64,000 nucleotides of DNA from Saccharina japonica (taxonomy: Eukaryota > Sar > Phaeophyceae > Laminariales > Laminariaceae). The position numbers and the translations under genes were made by a program. The stretch is from contig MEHQ01004329.1 in assembly GCA_008828725.1 (NCBI GenBank), positions 62,001 through 126,000 of the forward strand. Direction: 5' to 3'. The notes beneath the pieces were generated by a model. It searched no databases, was not told where the DNA came from, and saw only the letters and a program-made list of their open reading frames with translations. Every line of letters starts with the position of its first letter. Position 1 is the stretch's first letter. Shown piece after piece: positions 32,001-43,900 of this stretch.

Positions 32001-35000
32001 AAACGAACACTCCCACCGGACGGGGAGGGGTGCTATCAATAGTTGCTTCCAGCGCGGAAAAATGGCGGCCTAGTTTTTTTCGTGGGTGCCTCATCTTAAC
32101 CCTTGCGTACCCTTTCCGATAGGGGATGCCTATTAGGTACCAATCTGTCCCAAAATATAAGATTCGCTTGTATATTCAGATTTAATCCAAAATATCCCTA
32201 TTTTTTGGGACAGAATGGCACCTCTGAAGGAACGTTGCCCCCCATATCGTCTGCTTGAACAAAAACATATCAGCGTATGGCCAGCACGCGCCTACCACAT
32301 ACCATTCTGGACGGGAATGTACGGACCGCTGGGGTATAAATACCAGGGTCCTTCACGGGTCGTGAGCTGACCCGACCCGCGGATCGGGTCAGGAAGTTTT
32401 TGAAACCTCATGGGTCGGTTCGGGTCTGGTCTGGTCGGGTCGGGTCGGGTCGGGTCGGGTCGGGTCTTGTCAGGTCGGGTCTGGAGGTTTTCAAACTCTT
32501 ACGGGTCGGGTCGGGTCGGGTCCGGTCATCCTTACCCTTACCCTTACCCCTTACCCGACCCGACCTGACCCGCGATTTTTTAACCCGACCCGTGAGCAGC
32601 CCTGAAAAAAAACGGAAAACCAAGCTGTCCATACATTCCGCCTACAGTGGTACGAAGTATATACATGCACGCCAAGAGAATATCGCCCCACGACTAACTA
32701 TCATATACGGTACCTGGTACACAACATCTAAAACACAGTAGTGGCCCCTCTGTAGTGCCGGTAAATGTGACAGCCAATAATACCGACACTACACATGCCG
32801 GCAACCGGCACTACTACTCCGCACACTACGTAACCACGCACTGGTGAATCCCATCTGTGCCTAATCGATTCCACATGCATAGCGGGCAATCGGCACCATA
32901 GAGGGACCACTACTCTGTGGTACGTTTTTATTTTATCATGCAAGCCAAGCCAAGCCAAAGCCAAGCCAAAGCCAAGCCAAGCCAAGCCAAGCCAAAGCCA
33001 AAGCCAAGCCAAAGCCAAGCCAAAGCCAAGCCAAAGCCAAGCCAAAGCCAAGCCAAAGCCAAGCCAAGCCAAACCAAGCCAAGCCAAGCCAAGTCAAGCC
33101 AAACCAAGCCAAGCCAAGCCAGGCCAGGCCAGGCCAAGCCAAGCCAAGCCAAGCCAAACCAAACCAAGCCAAACCAAACCAAGCCCACCTTAGTAGACGG
33201 ACACTCGAGGAGTGTGATCGGCACCTCCGCCCCGCTTATGGGGCACTTGGACATGGGCTCGGGCTCCTCGTCGCGGTTGGGACGGCGGACGATCGCCTCG
33301 ATGTTGCGGCGGTACTTCTTGTCGATCTGCCCTCTGTACTCCTGCGTTGGCGCAACCAATCACACGCGAGGGAAAGCATATGCGACGAGGTATGAAAAAT
33401 AGTGTCAGTTTTCTCCACGTATGTTTACATAATAAGTATATATATACGCAAAAAAAGCTGTGGTTTTTTATTTTATTTTAAAAATATATACGCAAAAAAT
33501 ATCAGCTGCGAGATCGAAGATTTCGTCGAAACTCTGATCATATTTGCAAGCTGTGTACGATCTCAACGTAGATATATATTATATATATATACCACATGGG
33601 TATGCCCCTGGTGTTATGCGGTTTTGCTAAGTGATGCGGGACGGTATACCGCAGCCCGATAGTGCCGTTCCCTTGCCGCGAGTTTTCCAGAACGGTCGAT
33701 AGGTTGACGTTGCAAAGCAAGCTGCATGATACATTGATCGCGCGTTCCCTGCTTTCCTTTCTCTACCATTTTCACCCCCGCTTCTGCCCGTACACACATA
33801 CATATCGGCGTATTACAGCATCCATACCCGCAACCGATGTTTTGATGCAGAGATGAAGTCACAGCTCTCACCTGCCGCATGAGCGTCGACGCGTACTCGA
33901 AGGCGGAGTTGCGCAGCCCAGATCGCTGGCACTCGATCACGGTGGAGGTCAGCACGGGAACGATGTGCGTCGGGAAGCGGGATATGCTGCGGGCGACCCT
34001 CAGAAGCATCCGAGACGCGCCCTCGTGGTCTCCGCGGCGAACCATCTTCTTCACCTGCGATGGTCGTTTCGTTGTGCACGGTTGGGCCGCGGGGTTCTAC
34101 TCATTTGTTGCTTGCCCAGTCATTTGACCATTGACCACGCATTCCTCTCAAGACGGAGGGGGGGGGGGGGGGACTTGATATTCATGCATGGCCGTAGTCG
34201 TATGATCATAGACCCTCGCATCCCTACAATGCTGGGACGGAGTGGGGGGGTGTACTTCATTTTCATGCATGGCCGTAGTCGTATGAACATAGACCCTCGC
34301 ATCCCTACAATGCCGGAACGGAGCATGTCGGGTTTTCACCGACCAGGCAGACATTGCTAGCACCAAGCGCGAAGCGCCGTGAGGTGTTGGGGCGAGTCGC
34401 ATGAAGGGCGAGCTGCGTCCTATTAAGAAACGCTTGTAAGGCGGGGGGGGGGTTGTCTCACATATTCTCGCCTGCTTATACAACTGTAGCGTGTTCGGCT
34501 GTATACTGCAACATGCTCGTACGGATGCAACCATTAATAGTGCTCTCTACAGCTTCTTCTTCCATGGGAGCTTAAGCTTTGACGACGTGTTCCCACGTTT
34601 TATTGGTAGAGGTGTTCAAGCTGGTGCAGTTGATTCAAGGAGATTTGTGGCCCATGGGGGGGGGGGGGGGTCGAGGACAGCCGTACATCCATCTGATCGC
34701 TCTCCAGGCAATGGTTGGTTCAGACAATGGTTGTTTCAGACAATTGTTGGTTCAGACAATGGTTGGTTCAGACAATGGTTGTTTCAGACAATGTTTGTTT
34801 CAGACAATGGTTGGTTCAGACAATGGTTGGTTCAGAAAATGGTTGGTTCAGACAATGGTTGGTGTTCAAGGCTTGGCAGATCGAGTGGGCTGCGCCAGCT
34901 TCAGCAACGCAACGGAGACTGGTCGGCTAACGTCATCAGAGTGGCGCATCACACGAAAAAAAAAACATCATACGAGGTATCGTAAAAAATGACACCAGGT

Positions 35001-36167
35001 ATAATAGTGGCGTGGTGGCGGTGCTACACAGCAGCATGTACAGATGATAACAGACTCAGAACAACACTAACTACTACGTGTTGGTTATTTGGCATAAGTC
35101 CACTGGCCTACTTAGTGACGTGACTCAATAACCAACACAATGGGTACTTTCGTGGTTCGTCGAATCGCACCATGCTGCAAAAAAAAATGATCTCCGAGGC
35201 CCTCCCCTCACCCCGCACAACTAGTACGAGTACTGTAGTATCCAGGAGCACACTATATAGCATAATCATTCATAAATGCCTCCAGCGCGAACGCTCGAAA
35301 CTACTGTAACTATTTATGCAGTGTGCGATAATCGATCTCGCGACTCTTTAGTATGTGGAACCCCATATTAGCCATCTTAGCTTGGTTCTGAAGCAAGAGG
35401 CACTCGAAGCCAGCACGCCTGATTCATGCTCACTCGGGACAAAAGAGGCGAGGCCGCTAACTATACGAGGTAAGTAAGACGCATGTCGCGATTGAAAAAA
35501 GTGACAAAAACAAACTCTGGGCGTGGTCGAAACAATTATTTCAAACTACACACGAAACGGGGGGAAACCATGAAGCACGGGAGAGCTGGCAACATGGACA
35601 AAAACAGTCAAACTACGACTCTGAAGAAACGTAAAAAAAAACTTCTTACCCAGGGGCGCCCGTAAAACAAAAATGTGGACCGTCGCATAATTTTTCGTTC
35701 GTTAGACAGGTGGAACTACTTACCAGAAAATTCTCAGAAAACTCTCCGGGGAGCATCCTAAAGGAGTCTGTCTGTCCACCGGTGTTTTTTTTTTTTACCG
35801 TCCCGCTGAGGAAAACTCGCATTTTCGGCCCCAAAACTCACTTCTCAAGAGCCTAAAAATAATCTCCGATATGATAGATTTTTCCATAATACTTGGGTCT
35901 AACGGGGGGGGGAGGGGGGGTCGGGTGTACTCAAAAGGGCAGGATATTATGGTGGTTCACGTTGTTCACACAGCAGCTCTTCTTGGTACCGCTGTAACGA
36001 TAGAAAACCGATTTGATACGATGCGATGTGATGGCGCGAGAAAGAATGTGTCTCACCAAGATGTAGCTGTGCAGAAGCACGAAGCTGCGACGAAGGGACT
36101 GTGGCACGTGTATCCCCTGGTCCTCGAGCTGACGGATGGTTTCGAACAGGATTCCGTGCGCAACCTG

Positions 36168-36213
<46 letters not shown>

Positions 36214-37886
36214 ATGAGATCGCGCATGCACGTTGGAGTCTGAAGCAGAAACAGAGCGGTTGGGAAAATCACGGGACAAACTTGAAACAATATACAAACA
36301 AACAAACAAACAAACAAACAAACAACCAAACAAACAAACAAACAAACAAACGAACGAACAAACAAACAAACAGGCGCCAATTTCGCATTATAATATATAT
36401 CAGCGCGGCAAATCTCCTGGACGTTTTTCACGTGATAAATGTTATCCACGTTGAGCAGCAGCAACGCCAACCAGAAGCGATGTGTCCACGACGAAATAAA
36501 TTTCCTCTGCGCAATCTCAAAAGAACAATTTTGCTTGGACATTTTGTTTCGCCAGTTTTGGATGTCCCGGCGGTTCATTCAAGATCCCTTCCACGCAAAA
36601 AAAGCGGTACACATCGGCCCGAGTGACAAATTAACGAGCCCTCCTTGGGTCCATAGGAGCTGCGTACAATGCCGGCGAGTTTGGCGATGACTACCCCGCC
36701 GTAAGCACGCAGCCCACATTCACGCCAACCCAACCCGAAAATACAAGACTCGCGCCTGTTTGTATTCACGGGGGCTGGCTATGAGATACACGGCCCAAAG
36801 ACATAAACTTCGCCTATTTTTACGGAGGACCATATAGTAAACAGGACCAAATACTGTCAGTAAAAATAGGGAAATATATAGTTTTTTTGTTTGTCTGTAC
36901 TGTCTGTACCGAAGGTCCCCTATTTACTATGGTCCCCTCCCCCGCAATAGTTTGGTGCCCCCCCCTTGCTGCAAGTAAAAACTGACAACTGGTCCTACGG
37001 TAGGGGGGGGGGGAGTATTCTAACACTACCCCTTGTTGGAAAACGCCGCGTTTAGGCCACTCGGGGAAGGAGTGTATCGGTTGTTGCCTCACTCAACATT
37101 GGACTTGAGAGATAAGATGGTTGGTGCACAGCAGTGGCATACGATCCCATGGGCCGTGCACGTCGCGAAACCAGCACGGCCTACATACAAGCGTAAAGAT
37201 TGCAAATAAAAATAGAGGCTGTCACTAGGTAGGTAGATGCTGTCACAAGGTATAGAGGATGTCACTGGGTCGAGTGGCTCGGAACGGCTGAGACAAAAAG
37301 GGACCTAAAAGTGACCCCCCCGCTTTCCCCTTTCCCCCCCCCACCTTTGTGTTGTATGGAAACAACGTAATGAGAGCGCCCCAAGTGTTAGAGGTGTCTA
37401 TATTAAGAGTAGGGGTGGCGCTCCGTCTCGAAAGGGATACGTGGTCAATGGTCAAATAACTGTTATGTACGGGGGGACCATAGTAAATAGGACCTACGGT
37501 CCAGACAAAAACCCATATATTCAACTATTTTTACTGCAAATATTTGGTCCTATTTACTATGGTTCTCCGTAATAAAGCAAGCAACAGATGAGCACGCCCC
37601 CCCCCCCCCCNNNNNNNNNNNNNNNNNNNNNNNNNNNNNNNNNNNNNNNNNNNNNNNNNNNNNNNNNNNNNNNNNNNNNNNNNNNNNNNNNNNNNNNNNN
37701 NNNNNNNNNNNNNNNNNNNNNNNNNNNNNNNNNNNNNNNNNNNNNNNNNNNNNNNNNNNNNNNNNNNNNNNNNNNNNNNNNNNNNNNNNNNNNNNNNNNN
37801 NNNNNNNNNNNNNNNNNNNNNNNNNNNNNNNNNNNNNNNNNNNNNNNNNNNNNNNNNNNNNNNNNNNNNNNNNNNNNNNNNNACAG

Positions 37887-37917
<31 letters not shown>

Positions 37918-40900
37918 CCTATCCTAGACGATAGGTGGTGGCCACAGACGGCAAAACAGGAAGGGGATAACACAGCACAAGAAAAATGTTTCCAGTACGT
38001 ATGTATATAATACATGGGGGAAAACGTAGTGAGCACCCAATGGTTAGAGGTGTCTCCATTATAAGTAAGGAACGGTGCTCCGTCTCGACAGGGATGCGTG
38101 GTCAGATGGCCAACTCACTAAGGCAACACTATGAGTACGCCCCCCCCCCCCCATGCGACTCGCTCAACACTCCACGGAGCTTCGTGCTTGGTGCAGGCAA
38201 CGTATACCTGGTCGGTGTGAAAACCCGACGTGGTCCGTTCAGGCCTTGTAGGGGGTGCGAGGGTCGATGGTCATACGACTACGGCCATGCATGACACGCG
38301 GCTAATGAGTACACCCCCTTCCTTCTACCGTAACACTAGTCCGACACCACCCATTCTCCTCGAGTATGCCAAGACTGAGATAGCGTTGGTTGCAGGTAGT
38401 CGTTAAGGGGACCTACACCTCCTAGCGGTTTGGGCGCTGCCCCCCACCTGTGTAGATAGACCTATTGTCCCAACCTCCACCAACCGATTCATGAAAAATA
38501 AACAGTATCTGGTACATACGTACCGCCTTCTCTTTGTGGAAAACCTGCACAAGAAATTATTCTCTTAAAAGACAACAGGTGTTTATATAATGTGTGAGCA
38601 CTGCGTGACCGGCTTCGTACCTTGTAGTTTCCGAGGTCCTGCTCCTGCTTGGCGATGATGATGGCCGTCTTGGCGGCCTGCAGGCGGTACAATGGCGCGG
38701 AGGGCAAGGTTAAAACATAGCAGCACACCAGGTAAAAATACTTTGTACCTACCACTATTACGATGGAACCTAACAATCAGAAACAAATTTGGTCAGTGAA
38801 CATAGGGGGGGGTGTACTCGCCGAACATTGGGGGGGGGAGGGGGGTACTCGATATTCATGCATGGCCGTAGTCGTATGACCATAGACCCTCGCATCTCTA
38901 CAATGCCGGGACGGAGCATATCGGGTTTTCACCGACCAGGCTGAACACATTTCTTGCACCGAGGCGAAGCGAAACGTGAGGTGTTCGGCGAGTCGCGTGA
39001 AGGGTGAACTGCACCCTACTAAGAACCGCTTGTGAGGTGGACTTGCACATGAATGACATCAGCTTCAATGAGTCAGTGAACATAGGGGGTATATAGGGAG
39101 ATATATACATTAGGGGGGATGTAAGGTTTTGGATTCCATCATGGGTTCTGAATACTATGCCCCCCCTAGTAATAGGCGTTTTTTCTCATCCGTATGCTAC
39201 AACAGCAGTACCGCAATAATAACGCCAGGAAACCCCTTAGAAACCCTGCAGTGGTCGCGGTGGATCCCCGCTATATATGACATGTTTTTTTGAGGCGCAT
39301 CTGCAGGCGATACACCGCGTGTGGTTAGGCTTTAGGGAATCTCTTGAATTCGCTGGTACCTAACGCAGGCGTTCCTTCCAACATACCGTTCCGTCATCCT
39401 CTGCATTAGCCCAGAAACACTAGACAAAAAAAAAACACATCTTTTTTTAGAGAGACCGGTTCGTTCGTGTTCGGCCTTGTTTACACGCTGCCATCTTGCT
39501 GCTGCATAAGACTGTCCGGGTGGACCCGCGGTCAGTTCTGTATCACACGGGTGATATCATAACACACCCCATACTGTAATCAAGATAACACAAACCCTCG
39601 GACGAAATCAACAAGGAATTTTCCAAGCTGATTTTTTTCTCGACAAAGGGGAGATTGAAAACGCCAAGAGATCCGTCTGTGGGGAAAAAGTGTCTCGACG
39701 GGATCTTCCCAAAACTATCACTTTTCGTTTGTGTACGCCCCCCCCTCCCCCCCCCTCTTCTGCTGGAGAAAATCGGCTCGGAAACAAAAATCGTATCAGG
39801 GGGGTGTTTTATCTTATCACCGGGTGTGATACGGTATATCACCTGGTGTGTTATCTTATCACCCGGTGTGTTGTCTTATCACCCGTTGTGATACGGTATA
39901 TCATCTGGTGTGTTGTCTTATCACCCGGTGCGTTATCTTATCACCTGGTGTGTTATCTCATCACCCGGTGTGTTATCTTATCATCCGGTGCGATGCGGTA
40001 TATCACCTGGTGTGTTATCTTATCACCCGGTTTAATGCGATGTATCACCCCGTGTGACACGGTATACCACCCGGTGTGATACAGTATAGACATGAGAAAC
40101 ATTCATCCCAGCCAATCAGGAAACCCGCTGCATTTTATCTAGAAAAAAAAAAAAATGCAAGAAAAAAGCAGGCCCCTCACCGCGACTGCACGTGGCCTCT
40201 GCGTTCACCCGCGCTCGGTACGTGGGTCGTAGGACTGACCTGAGAGTAGCTGCCCAGAGCCATGTAGAGGCGGTAGATGTAGTTGGGGTCTTTCGGTACC
40301 CCGTCCGTCTCCCCCATGAGGAAATCGATGAGGGTGTGCGTCAGCATGTCGTTCCGAGCCTTCCCCACCACCGCTATCGCGGCCTCCACCTCCTGCTTTC
40401 CGCACTGCAGGAAAAGCTTCAGCGCTCGGTGGTGCTGCCCACAGAGACTGTTTTTTTTTGTGTGTGTGTATGTGTGTATGTCACACGCGATTTCGTTTTT
40501 TTGTCGTCGTGGAAATCGCAAGATCGATCGATCGATCGATCACGTCCATCGTAATGAAGGATAATCAGTAGGGGACGGGGAACGGGGGCCAGGGAGGGAT
40601 TGTGGTTTGTGTGAGTGAGTTGGTTCATAAACGTTAGGGGGGAAATGTGTGATGTTAGGGTCCATCGTATAAGGTTATGATTGCTATAGATGCAGTAAAC
40701 CCGCTTTATGCAACTGGGAGCGGCCAAACTATCGCAGCCTGTGGAGGTATATATATATACTTGTACGAGAACAGTAGCGTTATTAGATTTTTTACCCCCA
40801 GGAGTATGTCTTCACCTGTAGAAACGTCCCGCCTTGCCGAGCTCGTGTTGGCCTTCATAGAAGCGGGCCACGCTCAGCGCATCGTCGGGAGAGACATCTG

Positions 40901-43900
40901 TGCCAAGCACCTTTGAAAAAACAAAATGGCCGGAAAAAAACAAACAATCGAACAAACAAACAAACACACAAACAAACGAACAAACGAACAAACAAACACA
41001 CAAACAAACAAACAAACAAACAAACAAACAAACAAACAAACAAACAAACAAACAAACAAACAAACACACAAACGAACAAACAAACAAACGAACACACAAA
41101 CGAGCAAATAAATAAACAAACAAACAAACAAACAAACAAACGAATGAAAACCCCGGAGAGCAGGAAACCGGGGGGGGGAGGGGGGCTCGTCGTGTGAAGC
41201 GTGTGGTAACACCAGCAGCAGCAGCAGCAGCAGCAGCACCGTTGGGTATACTATTACACAACAATCGATGTGTACTATTAATACTGTACGTACAACATAG
41301 TTAAACTGACATACAGCACTCTTTTACTACTACGGAGGGGCCACAATAAATAGGACCAAATATTGTCAGCAAAAATGGGTAAATATATAGGTTTTTGTGT
41401 CTTCCGCAGGTCCTATTTACTGTGGTCACCAAAGCAATCAAGGATCCGTCACAAACACAAGAAAAAACTACATACTCCAGCACTTTCACTAAGCATATTT
41501 GGTCCTGATTACTACATATGTTCCCAAGTGATACTGCACTGCTGCTGTACATACATCTAAATCTGACTCTAATTCCAAGTGTTTTTTGTCCCCTCAACGA
41601 GATAATAATCATACGAGTAATAGTACCGGGAAAACAAAGATTGTGCAGTACAGGACGCCTAATAAGAAACAGGCTAATGAGAAATCCAGGCTGGTATTTA
41701 GAGGAACATCAGAAAGTCAGGAGTCGTTATATTTAAATTCGTGAGGAAAGCACCCTCTCTAAAATAAGAAATTCAACCTGGACCAGATTTCCTGTTTATT
41801 ATTATTAGGTGACCTGTATATACGACAGGAAGTATCGTCGTATACCTTGGTGAACACATCCATCTGTCCGTGCGACTTGGCGAGGCTGAAGGCGTCCGTC
41901 GTTCGCTTGGCCATAAGCAAGAACTCGATCGCGCCTTTCCAGTCTCCCGCGTCCTGGCAGTAGCGCGATACCATCTCCGCGCCGGTGCTGTTATGCACAT
42001 ACGTATCACACATACACAATGGAAGCCCACGAGAAGAGGATCAAAAACATGTACCAGGTAATATTACGAAGGACCATAGTAAATAAGACCAAATATTGTT
42101 AGCAAAAATAGGTAAATATATAGTTTTTTTGTGTATACCGTAGGTTCTATTTACTACATTAGCCCACCCCGTAATAGTAACAGTTTGATACTTACATACC
42201 TGGTATGTATATATATATATATGTGTATATATATATGTATATCCGCGCAAACACACTGCTTTGAAACGCGCCAACTGCTGTAAAATAAAGCGAGAGCAGT
42301 GTTCTGTGGGCCAGAAGGAAGAGCCGGTTGTACTCTGGTTTTTTGCTTCTGCACACCCCTAAACCCGATCGAGCTTTCAAGTGTCCGCAACATCCAACCG
42401 ACGTGGTAGGGACTAAACAGAAGAGGGGGCAAGGAAAGCTGGGAGGGGGAAGGAAGACTACGAAGGCATGATACATACCTGTACGTACTATTACGGAGGA
42501 CCATAGTAAACACTAGTAAATAGGACCTGCGGTATACACAAAAACCTATATATTTCCCTTTTTTTGCTAACAATATTTGGTCTCATTTACTATGGTCCCC
42601 CGTAATATAAATACTCGTACGTACACACGATCAGCGGCGTGGTGGCTGTCACGAAAGTAAGGCGGTGGTGAGAGAGGGTGTGAGCCCGTCCCGCCCGTCG
42701 GTCAATCAGTCAACTATTGTACCATGCGGCAAGCAAGGCGTTTCTTGCTTCCGCGGGATTTCGAGTAGAAATCATTACGTACAAAATAATGTAGCTACAA
42801 CAGTGGTAGAGTTCCGACCGATCCTTCAATGGGGTTTGTTTGCTTCGTACTCGTATGATACGGCCTGGCTGTCGTGTGGAGATGGGGTGATGTTCATGAA
42901 AAACCCAAAGGATGCTGCGTCAGGAGGGAGGGAGGGAGGGAGGGAGGGGTGGCCGATGTAACATACTGGTATAACAAATTGAAGATTTCCGAGATACAAA
43001 AACATAAAAACGGACCCGCGATACGATACGAAGAAGACAGCACTTTTTTGGGCGAAAAGCAAAACCTGACCACATATTTGGGAACAAACTACTTGGAATT
43101 AGTGTGAGATTTTTTTTCAGTTCTGAATGACTACGTACCTCAAGATTTTTGGGATGTCATTCATGCTTTACAAGAAAAATCGTATAATAGTATATATGTA
43201 TACCTGCTGCTGTAGGCCAATGAGATTGTTCACCTTGTTTTTTTGTTTTTGGTCATCTTTGGGTGAGAAAGAGAGCCCCTTAAGTGAGGGCCCTCAGAAA
43301 ATTCTCAGAAAATTACGAGCTACGATACTACATACCCCTACGTACCGTAACATGCGTCAACGGTCGTGTCCTTTTACCGTTTCACGCAGAAAAATGCGCC
43401 GCGCGATGAGGGCACAACGGTAAGTGGGGAGTTTATACCTATCGCGGCCATCTCAAAACTCATTTTACGGAGGTCGGGGATGCAGCCATTATTGTAAGCG
43501 CTATGGGAAGCATCAAACGTACAAACCAGGCGCTGAGAAGGGGCTTGATCAACCCCGTAAAGGATGTTATAATCGACGGGAAGGCGAATTAAGACCCAAA
43601 GGTAAAGTTCTCTTGTTTGTTCATTAAGGACACACCAACTGAATCACTCAGTGAGCGCTGACTGGCTATCATAGAATAATAGGTTTTCTCTTCTGGCTAT
43701 TTGTAGATCCACGTGCTGATCTTCCTTCTATGATAGCGTTCAGCAATCTCAGCGCTGTGGCTGATGCAAAAAAAAAACACAAAAAAAACAGCGCAGTCTC
43801 GTAGTCTACGCTTCGCTTGGCTCGTAACTATAGGGAGCAGCAGCTTACGCTTACACACGGCAACTGGTAACTAAATAGGAGCAAGCAGCTTGAGAAAACA

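Larger units (their letters stand above)
29073..33341 (-). other. IFT144: IFT144 C-terminal region (exons 20-22)
   Basis: Exon 20 ([20 protein letters not shown] ... [10 protein letters not shown] ... ECPSTK), exon 21 ([20 protein letters not shown] then RMPAL) and exon 22. Exon 22 opens with about 65 residues of low complexity, including a GV repeat, then [17 protein letters not shown] and [12 protein letters not shown]. The latter aligns with the vertebrate C terminus. A further 85 or so Ala/Ser/Gly/Arg-rich residues follow before the stop. In the vertebrate protein this region carries CPxC-type knuckles, and here the second cysteines are replaced. Confidence 0.85.

Noticed and set aside
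32917..33402. Long open frames of Lys-Pro-Ser-Gln-Ala type, and the inverse Trp-Leu-Gly-Leu type
   Set aside because: They are translations of the AAGCC/AAAGCC minisatellite and lie inside IFT144 intron 20.
40900..41197. Open frames of Thr-Asn-Lys-Gln or Val-Cys-Leu-Phe repeats
   Set aside because: They are the (AAAC)n array read in different frames. Only 40816-40910 on the minus strand is coding, as IFT144 exon 15.
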